From Asterias amurensis (lineage: Eukaryota; Echinodermata; Asteroidea; Forcipulatida; Asteriidae), in NCBI RefSeq assembly GCF_032118995.1, contig NC_092661.1, forward strand, positions 1,614,501-1,678,500: DNA of 64,000 bases. The letters run 5' to 3'. A program made the translations under genes and the position numbers. A model generated the notes under the pieces. That model was not told the DNA's origin, did not search any database, and saw only the letters and a program-made list of their open reading frames with translations. How positions within the stretch are numbered: the first letter of the stretch is position 1; each line of letters opens with the position of its first letter. Shown one piece after another: positions 45,361 through 57,499 of this stretch.

Positions 45361-48300
45361 GGATGGTTAGGTTCAAAGATCCATTTTTAATGTAAAAGTA
45401 ATTTTTTTAATTTATTTTTATTTACAGGCATCAAAAGTTTGAGTACTCCTGAAGAGAATCAACATCTTCGGATCGGTCTACACTGAGAGGAACTCAAGGC
45501 AAGAGCTCACTGGAACAAGGAGATGAAAGCACCACCGGCGACAACGACGACCCCATGCCAGAGAGATGTCTTACTGATGATGAGGCAAATTTTTGGGCTG
45601 TGTTTATTCATTGAAAAATGCACCACTACATAAAAGGTGATTTAAAAGTTTTGAAAAACAAGCCCCCAAACTTCTGGCTTTATATTTTTAAATCTGAAAA
45701 CAGAAGAGCAAAAATTCAGTGACAAAGGGTTCGCCACCCGTAAGGAAACCCCTGGCCGATTTTTTTAACTGTGTTTGATTGAAAATTGCGCCACTTCGTA
45801 ATTGAAAGTTGACATTTGGCAAATTTTGAAAAATAACAGGAAACCCCTCCAAATATTTTGATATACAAATAGGTTCGTTTTATTTCAGAGGTTTTATATT
45901 TTACCTGTGAAAACAGCAAAAATCAGTGACAGTCTGTAAGGAAATCCCTGGCCAATTATTTTTAAATGTTTGGGGAAAAAAAGCAAACATAATTTGTTGA
46001 TGTATCGAAATCTTTACCGCGGATGGATTCATTGCTACTGTGACAGGGTTTTGCTTCTTTTTTTTTTCTCAGCAAGTAGAACCAATCAACCTATTTTGCT
46101 GAAAACTTTCACTGTTTTATTTCATCTTTCTAACCATTTGTTAATTCGACCCCAAGATGGTTAGGGTCAAAAGTTAATTTTTTATGTAAAATTAATTTTT
46201 ATATATATTTTTTTATATTTACAGGCATCAAGAGATTGAGTACTCCTGAAGAGAATCAACATCTTTGGATCGGTCTACACTTAGAGATCTCAAGACAAGA
46301 GCTCATTGGAACAAGGAGATAAAATCACCACCGGCGACAACGACAACGATGACGACCCGATGCCACAGAGATGTCTTACTGATGAGGAAGCCGATTGTTT
46401 GACTGTGTTTAACCATTGAAAAATGCGCCACTTCATATAAGGTGATTTTTAAGTTATGAAAAACAAGCCCCCAACTATTTGGTTTTATATTTTAACTCTG
46501 AAAACAGAAGAGCAAAAATTCAGTGACAAAGGGTTCGCCACCCGTAAGGAAACCCCTGGCCGATTTTTTACTTGTGTTTGATTGAAAATTGTGCCACTTC
46601 AAATTGAAAATTGACATTTAAACTTTGAAAAATAACGTAAACCCCGCCAAATATTTTGATATACAAATAGGTTCCTTTTGTTTTAGAGGTTTTTATACTT
46701 TACCTGTAAAAACAAAGGAGCAAAAATCAGTGACAAAGGGTTTGTGTCCGTATGGAAACCCTTGGCCAACACTTTTTTAAATGTTTGGGAAAAAAAGCAA
46801 ACATAACTTGTTGATGTGTCGAAATCTTCACCTAGGCTACTTTGACAAGGTTTGCTTCTTTCTGTTTTCTCAGCAAGTAGAATCAATTAACCTATTTTGC
46901 TGAAATTTTCACTGTTTTTTCATCTTTCTAACCATTGGCGAAATCGACCCCAGGATGGTTAGGGTCAAAGATTAATTTTTTATGTAAAAGTAACCTTTTT
47001 AAATATGTTTTTATATTTACAGGCATCAAGAAATTGAGTACTCCTGAAGAGAATCAACATCTTTGGATCGGTCTACACTTAGAGATCTCAAGACAAGAGC
47101 TCATTGGAACAAGGAGATAAAATCACCACCGGCGACAACGACAACGATGACGACCCGATGCCACAGAGATGTCTTACTGATGAGGAAGCCGATTGTTTGA
47201 CTGTGTTTAACCATTGAAAAATGCGCCACTTCATATAAGGTGATTTTTAAGTTATGAAAAACAAGCCCCCAACTATTTGGTTTTATATTTTAACTCTGAA
47301 AACAGAAGAGCAAAAATTCAGTGACAAAGGGTTCGCCACCCGTAAGGAAACCCCTGGCCGATTTTTTACTTGTGTTTGATTGAAAATTGTGCCACTTCAA
47401 ATTGAAAATTGACATTTAAACTTTGAAAAATAACGTAAACCCCGCCAAATATTTTGATATACAAATAGGTTCCTTTTGTTTTAGAGGTTTTTATACTTTA
47501 CCTGTAAAAACAAAGGAGCAAAAATCAGTGACAAAGGGTTTGTGTCCGTATGGAAACCCTTGGCCAACACTTTTTTAAATGTTTGGGAAAAAAAGCAAAC
47601 ATAACTTGTTGATGTGTCGAAATCTTCACCTAGGCTACTTTGACAAGGTTTGCTTCTTTCTGTTTTCTCAGCAAGTAGAATCAATTAACCTATTTTGCTG
47701 AAATTTTCACTGTTTTTTCATCTTTCTAACCATTGGCGAAATCGACCCCAGGATGGTTAGGGTCAAAGATTAATTTTTTATGTAAAAGTAACCTTTTTAA
47801 ATATGTTTTTATATTTACAGGCATCAAGAAATTGAGTACTCCTGAAGAGAATCAACATCTTCGGATCGGTCTACACTTATAGATCTCAAGACAAGAGCTC
47901 ACTGGAACAAGGAGATGAAACCACCGGCGACGATGACGACCTGATGCCACAGAGATGTCTTACTGATGAGGAGGCCAAATTTTCGACTGTGTCTATTCAT
48001 TGAAAATTGTGCCACTTCATATAAGGTGATTTATAAGTTTTGAAAAACAAGCCCCCCAACTATTTGGTTTTTTATTTAAACTCTGAAACAGAAGAGCAAA
48101 AATTCAGTGACAAAGGGTTCGCCACCCGTAAGGAAACCCCTGGCCGATTTTTTACTTGTGTTTGATTGAAAATTGTGCAACTTCAAATTGAAAATTGACA
48201 TTTAAACTTTGAAAAATGACGTAAACCCCGTCAAATATTTTGCTATACAAATAGGTTCCTTTTGTTTGAGAGGTTTTTATACTTTACCTGTGAAAACAAA

Positions 48301-50400
48301 GGAGCAAAAATCAGTGACACAGGGTTTGTGTCCGTATGGAAACCTTTGGCCAACACTTTTTTAAATGTTTGGGAAAAAAAGCAAACATAATTTGTTAAAG
48401 TGTCGAAATCTTCACCTAGGCTACTTTGACAAGGTTTGCTTCTTTCTGTTTTCTCAGCAAGTAGAACCAATTAACCTATTTTGCTAAAACTTTCACTGTT
48501 TTTTCATCTTTCTAACCATTGGCGAAATCGACCCCAGGATGGTTAGGGTCAAAGGTTCATTTTTTATGTAAAAGTAATTTTTTTAAATATTTTTTTTATA
48601 TTTACAGGCATCAAGAGATTGAGTACTCCTGAAGAGAATCAACATCTTCGGATCTCTCTCAATTAGAGATCTCAAGACAAGAGCTCTCTGGAACAAGGAG
48701 ATGAATTCACCACCAGCGACGGCGACGTCGACATCGATGATGACCTGATGACACAGAGATGTCTTACTGATGAGGAGGCCGTTTGTTTGGCTGTGTTTGT
48801 CCATTGAAAAAAGCGCCACTTCATATAAGGTGATTTATTAGTTTTGAAAAACAAGCCCCCAACTATTTGGTTTTTTATTTAAACTCTGAAACAGAAGAGC
48901 AAAAATTCAGTGACAAAGGGTTCGCCACCCGTAAGGAAACCCCTGGCCGATTTTTTACTTGTGTTTGATTGTAAATTGTGCAACTTCAAATTGAAAATTG
49001 ACATTTAAACTTTGAAAAATGACGTAAACCCCGCCAAATATTTTGCTATACAAATAGGTTCCTTTTGTTTTGTAGGTTTTTATACTTAACCTGTAAAAAC
49101 AAAGGAGCAAAAATCAGTGACAAAGGGTTTGTGTCCGTATGGAAACCCTTGGCCAACACTTTTTTAAATGTTTTGAAAAAAAAAAAAACATAATTTGTTG
49201 ATGTGTCAAAATCTTCACCTAGGCTACTTTGACAGGGTTTGCTTCTTTCTGTTTTCTCAGCAAGTAGAACCAATTAACCTATTTTGCTGAAACTTTCACT
49301 GTTTTATTTCATCTCTCTAACCATTTGTGAAATTGACCCCAGGATGGTTAGGGTCAAAGGTTCATTTTTTTATGTAAAAGTAATTTTTGATTTTTTTTTG
49401 CTTTTTCTGATTTACAGGCATCAAGAGATTGAGTACTCCTGAAGAGAATCAACATCTTCGGATCGGTCTACACTTATAGATCTCAAGACAAGAGCTCACT
49501 GGAACAAGGAGATGAAATCACCACCGGCGACGACGACAACGATGACGACCTGATGCCACAGAGATGTCTTACTGATGAGGAGGCCAAATTTTCGACTGTG
49601 TCTATTCATTGAAAATTGTGCCTCTTCATATAAGGTGATTTATAAGTTTTGAAAAACAAGCCCCCAACTATTTGGTTTTTTATTTAAACTCTGAAACAGA
49701 AGAGCAAAAATTCAGTGACAAAGGGTTCGCCACCCGTAAGGAAACCCCTGGCCGATTTTTTAATTGTGTGTGATTGTAAATTGTACAACTTCTAATTGAA
49801 AATTGACATTTAAACTTTGAAAAATGACGTAAACCCCGCCAAAGATTTTGCTATACAAATAGGTTCCTTTTGTTTTGTAGGTTTTTATACTCAACCTGTG
49901 AAAACAAAGGAACAAAAATCAGTGACAAAGGGTTTGTGTCCGTATGGAAACCCTTGGCCAACACTTTTTTAAATGTTTTGGAAAAAAAACAAACATAATA
50001 TGTTGATGTGTCGAAATCTTCACCTAGGCTACTTTGACAGGGTTTGCTTCTTTCTGTTTTCTCAGCAAGTAGAACCAATTAACCTATTTTGCTGAAACTT
50101 TCACAGTTTTATTTCATCTCTCTAACCATTTGTGAAATTGACCCCAGGATGGTTAGGGTCAAAGGTTCATTTTTTTATGTAAAAGTAATTTTTGATTTAT
50201 TTTTGCTTTTTCTGATTTACAGGCATCAAGAGATTGAGTACTCCTGAAGAGAATCAACATCTTCGGATCGGTCTACACTGAGAGGAACTCAAGGCAAGAG
50301 CTCACTGGAACAAGGAGATGAAATCACCACCGACGACGACGACAACGACGACCACCTGATGCCAGAGAGATGTCTTACTGATGAGGAGGCCGAGCATCCA
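45345..50400 (+). repeat. Seven-copy tandem array of the POLR1H terminal exon, about 0.8 kb units
   Basis: Acceptor-preceded exon starts lie at 45428, 46225, 47023, 47821, 48608, 49418 and 50223 (spacing 787-810 bp). Each has TTTACAG before the exon and encodes H-Q-(K/E)-(F/I)-E-Y-S-stop in the phase required by exon 3. Each unit also carries the RAACCAATTAACCTATTTTG block and the two CCGTAWGGAAACC blocks from intron 2. Copies 2 and 3 are nearly identical over about 800 bp, so they are very recent or an assembly duplication. Every copy could serve as an alternative last exon giving almost the same tail. Confidence 0.88.
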
Positions 50401-50989
50401 TCCCAGTATGGGTACTTAAATAAGATAAGGATCCTTTATCACTGACAGTGCCATCAAGATTGTCTCAAGAAACAAAATGAGGCTTGACAACAAAATTAAG
50501 TCTGGTTGCTTTTTGTTAAACTTTGAGCATTCTGATCGGTACACGGGAACCAGACAAAATGGCCGAACTGTGGTAAAGGTGTTTTTAAACTGTCAGTGTT
50601 GCTTACATTAGTTTGCGATAACTCGTGCTTATAGCTTGTTTTGAAAAAATTAGTATCTGAAATTGAATTGTTAACCGTCGTGAATTGTTGTTATTGATCG
50701 ATCCTCCCCTAACCCCTTGGGTGGGTTGATCGATTGAAAGAACGAACAGGAAACTTGAGTGCAAACCTTTTATGATAAAAGCCTTCTAGCTCTGGATTAT
50801 GGCATACTTAGTAACTTATGGGTCATGACAAGACTAAAACTCCCTTTTTCCTGAGAGTTGGTCATTGGACAAAAGTCATCCTTGATTCTGCTACTCCGAA
50901 ACGCCTGATGCATTACGGAGGCAACATTGCCACTGGTCATTGCCTGGGTGCCCCTTGAAATGTTCTTGCAATTTTCTGCTAGGGGTTTG
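50401..50989. other. Region downstream of the exon array
   Basis: No gene is recognised. A small inverted repeat, GATCGATCCTCCCC...GGGTGGGTTGATCGATTG, lies near 50696-50736. The region may be the 3' flank of the original POLR1H gene. Confidence 0.4.
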
Positions 50990-51760
50990 CGACATAGCAA
51001 ACTAGGAACCTATCAACATGTTCTCTAGCAGTGGCTTACTGTTGTACCACTACCATGGTGCATGACTTTCATCCCTTTCTGCAAGGGGTTGTGTCACAGC
51101 AAACTTAGTAAAGTTTTAGTTAAGTGGCTTACTGTTGTACCACTACCATCACACATGACTTTCATTCCTTTCTGCTAGGGATTGGGTCACAGCAAACTTA
51201 GTAACGTTTTACATTAGTTGCTTACTGTTGTACCACTACCATCACACATGACTTTCATCCCTTTCTGTTAGGGATTGGGTCACAGCAAACTTAGTAAAGT
51301 TTTACATTAGTGGCTTACTGTTGTACCACTACCATCACACATGACTGTCATCCCTTTCTGTTAGGGATTGGGTCACAGCAAACTTAGTAACGTTTTACAT
51401 TAGTGGCTTACTGTTGTACCACTACCATCACACATGACTTTCATTCCTTTCTGCTAGGGATTGGGTCACAGCAAACTTAGTAACGTTTTACATTAGTTGC
51501 TTACTGTTGTACCACTACCATCACACATGACTTTCATCCCTTTCTGTTAGGGATTGGGTCACAGCAAACTTAGTAACGTTTTACATTAGTTGCTTACTGT
51601 TGTACCACTACCATCACACATGACTTTCATCCCTTTCTGCGAGGGATTGGGTCACAGCAAACTTAGTAAAGTTTTACATTAGTGGCTTACTGTTGTACCA
51701 CTACCATCACATGTGACTTTCATCCCTTTCTGCTAGGGATTGGGTCACAGCAAGCTAAAT
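50990..51760. repeat. Minisatellite, about 92 bp unit, eight copies
   Basis: Each unit contains CTTACTGTTGTACCACTACC, ATGACTTTCATCCCTTTCTG and GGGATTGGGTCACAGCAAAC. Unit starts are near 51034, 51123, 51220, 51314, 51407, 51499, 51592 and 51684. The outer copies are more diverged than the inner ones. Non-coding. Confidence 0.9.
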
Positions 51761-52660
51761 GTTGAGGTTCATATGTTCATACATGACTTTTGAAGGGAAT
51801 GACTGGTACTTTCTATTAATCCACCTGCCCTGTTACCTCTGACCCCCTTCGTCTGTGGGGTAAGGTTACTGTCAATTTTTGCGGATGTATGTCAGAAATG
51901 GCCGTTTTACCTCTGCCCCCCTTTCCACCTGGGGTATTTGTTGCAATAACACAGTGATAAATCTTGAATCCTGTGTTGTGAATTGTTTCTATAGACTAAC
52001 AGGCCTGTATGCTTTTTTTTTTTTTAAAGGCAAGGGCACCAGAGCATTTCCTCCTTGGTTAAATGCACCCTATGAGGAAATTGTATATCTGTACTGGATC
52101 ATTTCAAGGGCACCAAGGCAATGACCAGGGGCATCGAGGCTATCGCCTTTGTTGCCCCCGTGAAGTATCAGGCCTGGATTTATTCATGATTGTGCATTTG
52201 ACTGCATCTGTGATCCAACTTCACAAAAAGAAGAAGACAAATCATTACGTGAAACATTTCGCTTATCATTCTTTGTAGTAGCCACACACGCAAAATAAGT
52301 TACTGTCAAAGCTATTCTTATTTTTGGCTTTAAACTTAATTTTGGGACAAGAAATATGACAATGCGAAAAGATTTGTCCTTTTTGGTAATTTGGGTCACA
52401 ACTGCAAAATATTTGTGTATTTTACATAAATTATCTTAACACTTTATTGAGACATTCCCACGAAATGAGTTCACATAACTTTATATACAAAATGCGTACA
52501 CTTTTCATATAGAACGCTCGACTTTACTTCCCAAAATACAAAATTCTAAATTCATTTTTTTTGTTTTTACTCTCTTGCCAAATTTTTTTCCCGCTACTAC
52601 TTTTAAAACTTTGCTCACTTTAAAAACTCTTCTTTTCTAGATTTTTCCCAGAGTTGGATA
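51761..52660. other. Non-coding stretch, no feature recognised
   Basis: Short frames occur on both strands but none shows a motif. A poly-T run lies near 52012-52025. Confidence 0.4.
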
Positions 52661-52669
52661 ATCTGAGCA

Positions 52670-52732
52670 AATTTTACAGAAATTTTTGTTTTCCTGTTTA
52701 GGAAAACAAAACTTTCTGTAAAATTTGCTTGT
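52670..52732. repeat. Hairpin palindrome
   Basis: GCAAATTTTACAGAAA followed by TTGTTTTCCT is mirrored by AGGAAAACAAAACTTTCTGT and AAAATTTGC, with a loop of about 4 bp. It is probably a very short fold-back element. Confidence 0.75.
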
Positions 52733-52859
52733 GACTCAAATTGTGGGAGTGTCTCTGGTCCTATATTGATACTTTGATGATTGTGAAGCCAAGTACAACT
52801 TGCACTCAACACAATTAATGCAAGCGGAACACATCCTAAAGTTGTATTCTTGGGACCAA

Positions 52860-53055
52860 TCTTCATGACATACAAGTACGTCATCATTTTAACTAAATTT
52901 ATTCCTTTTTGGCACGACATGTTTGGATAAGTGTGATGCACACCTGTCCAAACTCAAAATGAAATACGAGTACGTCATCAATTTAACCAAATTTATTCAT
53001 TTTAGGCATGACATGTTTGGATAAGTGTGATTTACACCTGTCCAAATTCAAAATT
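52860..53055. repeat. Two-copy tandem repeat, about 103 bp
   Basis: TACAAGTACGTCATCATTTT...GACATGTTTGGATAAGTGTG...CACCTGTCCAAACTCAAAAT is repeated directly with few changes. Confidence 0.8.
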
Positions 53056-53325
53056 AAAAAGTACAACATTTTTTACGAAACAGTCACAAACTTCATTTGA
53101 AAATGTTGTTTTTTTCTTCTTTGCATTGCTGCGATAGTAATAGTTAACAGTTCTAAATTTTATTGAGTTTTTTTTTTTGCATCAGCTGATACAAAAAAAA
53201 ATCTATTTTCGGAGATAACTTTATTTCAACTCAAGGATTGTAAATATTGTACTTGGCCGTTTTTATAATTTGAAAAATTATATAGTAAATTAATTGGTTA
53301 CCATTCATTAAATGCTGTAGAAAGC

Positions 53326-56300
53326 ACCACTGAACTGTAGAAGCAGCAGAGTTGTGCAAACGTGTGTGCCGGTCGGTGTGGCCAACTACTATCTGGAAAG
53401 TGTGACGACCTAATGATCCAAGAGTTAATGGTTGGGTAAGCATTTTATTAAGTGAAATCTTGTTAATGTGGCGCTGGTAGTCTGTCTTACCGGTGTCCTA
53501 CCTTACATGATTGACAAACTATTTCAACTTTCTCGATCTCCGACAAAAAAACGAAACCTAAGAAAGAAAGGATTTGGTTGCCTGTTGAAGTCTTTGGGGG
53601 CCTGTATCAAAAGTGTCAAGGACTGAGGACCATTGCACTTTTTTGCACATTTTTTACCTGATCATTTTGTTATCCTAAGTTGGTACCCGTCTCTCTATAC
53701 TGTTCCTGTGTAAATGGGTCTACTTTTTGAGCAACTTCTCTACACTGGACATCCTCTTCTGATCTGAGGGAGCCTCTGAACTTGACGGATGACGGAGACT
53801 TCTACCCAGATGTTGGTGCGAGGGTCGGAGAAACGAGATTCTGAACATGGCTATTCACATTTCAATCAGGTACTCAGGCTTTTACATTGGTTTCACTTGT
53901 GTTAAGAAGTTTTGACTGTATCAAAAGGAGATATCAAAGATGACATTGGGATTGTGTAGGAAGTTAACAGGGTCCTTTGTAGAAGAAACATCATCGCTTA
54001 GATAGATGCCGTTGTGCATTAGGTAATTGTGACCGGTTCAATTCTCAGCCACAGTAGGTTGTATGTACACTCCTTCGTCAGTTAGAATAGTGTTTAGATT
54101 TTTGATTTAGTTAAAACCCCGCTTGGTCTGGTTGACAACATTCAGTCTACGACGTTAACTATTGGTCTATTTCAGTGACCAATTAACTAGGTTGTTCATT
54201 GTAGGTTTTGAGTGGTCAGCTTTATGACAGATTCTACAGTAGGTATGTTAACGACAATCAGTTGAGGAAATGATTAACAAAATGATGTTGACCAATAGAC
54301 ATTGCTTTTTTAACAAATACTGCCACTGTGGTGTGCATGATTTGTATACATTTTTCATAAACATAGTAATTTAGCTGCAGTAGGTGTTTTCAATCCTTCA
54401 GGGTATTAATTATTGATAAGTGTGAACAGTTTTTACAACTGGTTAACCCTTTTCCAGCTGAACATGGTGACGACACTCAGGCGGTTTACAAACACTCACA
54501 AAATTTGTTCAGCCACAATGTTTGAATCTTGTTTCTCTAGTTATTTAGGCTGTTAAAGTAACAAAGACACTTGGTCATTAATATTTTGACAGGTTCTAAA
54601 AAGAGTTGGCATGTTTAAGATATGTAACCCGTAGAACCCGTAGACAAATTTTGTGCGATGTCCATCAATAATTTTAATTCTTTTATGGTTAACATGAGAA
54701 CGTCTCAACATGTACAACAGCGTAGTGTACTTTGAATCAAACTAGGTGCTTATTAGCAGATTAGCAGTATTAGTGTAGACTTATTCAGTTAAACCTCGGA
54801 ACAAACATAGTAATTTGTCACATGGCTAGGTAGTTATAGGAAGCATAAACACTAGTCTAGTATTAGTGTAGAATTATTAAACAAATAACTAAATTAGTTA
54901 TTTCTCAATTTGCTTGTTAGATTGATTTTGTTATGAATATTATGCCAAAAAGACACAGCAGGAATAGGTAATCTAAATAAGCCATCACTTTGTTACTTTA
55001 GTCATGCACTGTTTGCAGAATCACAGGTGTCTTTCTAGATGGAAAATACACCAAGTTATCAGCGATCTTATCGTCACTGATAAAACCTTAATTTTCTGAC
55101 ATCGACGTCAGACTCATTTTTATGCAAAAACATTGTAGTTTATGATTGGTACGAAATCATTAGTATGCAGTGGTTGGTTTGCAGATTTACATGAAGTTAA
55201 TCAGTAGGAGTAGTTGTTGATCCTAGATGTTCAATACTTTATTGGGACATCGTTAGCAATTTGTAGTTCCGTAGGATTTGAAACTTTGTTGTACTTAGGA
55301 TCTTATCGTCACTGATAAAACCTTAATTTTCCGACATCGACGTCGGACTCATTTTTACGCAAAAACATTGTAATTTAAAATTGGTGCGAAAATCACTAGC
55401 ATGCAGTTGTTGGTTTGCAGGCTTACATGAAGTTAATCAGTAGGAGTAGTTGTTGATCCTAGATGTTCAATACTTTATTGGGACATCATTAGCAATTTGT
55501 AGTTCCGTAGGATTTGAAACTTTGTTGTACTTAGGATCTTATCGTCACTGATAAATCTTAGAATTTGTTTAGAGATAGGTTAGTTTTTTTTAGAGTTTTT
55601 TTTTCTCAGTCTAGTTTTCCTCCATAAACCCAATGTCATCTACAATATCTCCTGTAATGATACTCAATGCAATGAAGATGCAAATCTGATGTTTGTGTAT
55701 AACCTAATTTTTGACTTTGAAATTTGACTTCATTTGAACGTGTAATCACACACACTGTTAAAATGTTGCGATGTTTTAACAAATCCAAAACTTATGATTG
55801 ATTTGAAACAAATTAAGAAAAATTGTCGTACTTCTAATGCAAGTGAAACCAATACATTCCTGAGTATTCTGTTCTGTTTTTTGTGCATGTCACCAAAATT
55901 CACAAAATTTTTCAAGTTCAGCCGCCATGTTGGAATCTTGTTTCTCTGATCAGCGCATCATCATCTGGGTTGAAGTCTTCGTTATTCTGATGGTACAGGA
56001 CTCAATCGGTGACGGAGTGGAAGCGTCCTTTTACACTTCAACCAAAATTCGAACTTGAAATTTACTCCAAGAACTTAGCGACGTGTTTGCCCGAACAGGG
56101 GGAGACGTCCGATGGTACACTTGATACAGATTCATCAAACATTTTAACGGGCAACAGAATCCTTTCCGACTTTTGTTTTGGACTTTGAAAAAAAAAATCT
56201 TAAGTTTGTATTTGGCTTCGGACTTTTAAAAAACAATCTTTTTAGTTTGTCAATCATGTAAGGCAGGACATTGGTAAAACAGACTATCAATGAAACATTA

Positions 56301-56441
56301 ACTTGATTTAACTTAATAAAATGCTTTCCTTCCATTAATACTTAGATCATTTAGTCGCTTCACTTCCTAGATAGTAGTTGGCCACACCGACTGGCACACA
56401 CGTTTGCGCAACTCTGCTGCTTCTACAGTTCAGTGGTGCTT
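53326..56441. mobile_element. 3.1 kb terminal-inverted-repeat element, non-autonomous
   Basis: AAGCACCACTGAACTGTAGA at 53326 is mirrored at 56441. The inverted arms stay recognisable for about 300 bp inward (for example GTGTGGCCAACTACTATCT, CTTACATGATTGACAAACT, then GGATTTGGTTGCC). The interior has no transposase and includes a two-copy direct repeat of about 240 bp. No clear target duplication is visible. Confidence 0.82.
55065..55555. repeat. Two-copy 240 bp direct repeat inside the terminal-inverted-repeat element
   Basis: GATCTTATCGTCACTGATAA, CGACGTCRGACTCATTTTTA and GTTGATCCTAGATGTTCAAT appear in the same order at about 55065 and 55300, and a third GATCTTATCGTCACTGATAA starts at about 55535. 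Confidence 0.85.
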
Positions 56442-56751
56442 AAAAAAATCAAAAAAATCCCTTAAAAAACGCCTTTTTTATATAGACTAAGTCAGCCAAA
56501 AAAATTTCTCGTGCCGTTGTACGGTTCGAAATTAACTCCGTAAAAAGTTTGGCCCTACCCCCCCTATTATTAAAATATTGATCAACCAAGTGCACCCCCT
56601 ATAGGGGTGCAGAAGAGACTGTATCCCAAAGCAATGTACACCAACAATATAATCAACTAGAAATTTGCACATGACTCTTATACAAGGCGTCAAATTCAAA
56701 TTACAATTAGATTATATAGCTAGGTACATCAAAATGGAATACAGCCCCTTA

Positions 56752-57499
56752 TTAAAGGTATCGTCTTATAGCTTGTTGTGACTTTATATAACAATAAAAT
56801 GGAGTCCCATTGTGGACTTAGTCATTTTTTGACCAAAAAACTAGCCATTGTTTGTACTTAGTAATTTTTTGAGCAGAAACTCATAGTCAATGTTTGGACT
56901 TAGTCTTTTTTGGACTTAGTCATTTTTTCGACAAAAACACTTGGTAATTATTGACTTTCTGGGTTCTATTGTGGACTTAGTCATTTTTTGACCAAAAAAC
57001 TAGCCATTGTTTGTACTTAGTAATTTTTTGAGCAGAAACTCATAGTCAATGTTTGTACTTAGTCTTTTTTGGACTTAGTCATTTTTTGACAAAAACACTT
57101 AGTAATTATTGACTTTCTGTGTCCTATTGTGGACTTAGTCATTTTTTTGACCAAAAAACTAGCCATTGTTTGTACTTAGTAATTTTTTGAGCAGAAACTC
57201 ATAGTCAATGTTTGTACTTAGTCATTTTTGACAAAAACACTTGGTAATTATTGACTTTCTGTGTCCTTTTGTGGACTTAGTCATTTTTTCGACCAAAAAA
57301 TAGCCATTGTTTGTACTTAGTAATTTTTTGAGCAGAAACTCATAGTCAATGTTTGTACTTAGTCTTTTTTTGGACTTGGTCATTTTTTGACAAAAACACT
57401 TAGTAATTTTCGACTCTCTGTGTCCCTTTGTGGACTTCAAAAACTTTCCAAAATTGAGATTATAAAGTCACAGAACAAGCTATAAGATGCGGCCTTTAC
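56752..57499. mobile_element. 0.75 kb inverted-repeat element with an internal minisatellite
   Basis: The left end, TAAAGGTATCGTCTTATAGC then TTGTTGTGACTTTATA, is mirrored on the right (TATAAAGTCACAGAACAAGC then TATAAGATGCGGCCTTTA). Between the arms are about four copies of a 142-159 bp unit marked by TGGACTTAGTCATTTTTTGA (56814, 56973, 57131, 57273). Confidence 0.82.

Larger units (their letters stand above)
40534..45452 (+). pseudogene. POLR1H: RNA polymerase I subunit RPA12 (POLR1H/ZNRD1) locus with disrupted frame
   Basis: RPA12 is the small Pol I subunit that aids RNA cleavage and termination in the nucleolus. Exons are 40534-40663, 41861-41965, 44172-44281 and 45428 onward, all with GT-AG borders. 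Exon 1 encodes the first zinc ribbon (FCSQFGSILP, then MKCKTCPHKVD). Exon 3 encodes the TFIIS-type ribbon CAKC...[16 protein letters not shown]...CPSC, with the catalytic hairpin RSADE intact. Exon 4 gives the tail HQKFEYS. Three defects are visible. An in-frame TGA is the sixth codon after the only upstream ATG. The second Cys of the first CxxC is Phe. Exon 2 starts in one frame (GVVYHS, like SVVFHQ in human RPA12) but ends in another ([11 protein letters not shown]), so one extra base is implied. Either the copy is dead or the assembly has errors here. Confidence 0.8.

Noticed and set aside
46683-50078. Repeated 67-75 codon minus frames
   Set aside because: They recur because the exon 4 array recurs, lie antisense in its non-coding part and carry no motif.
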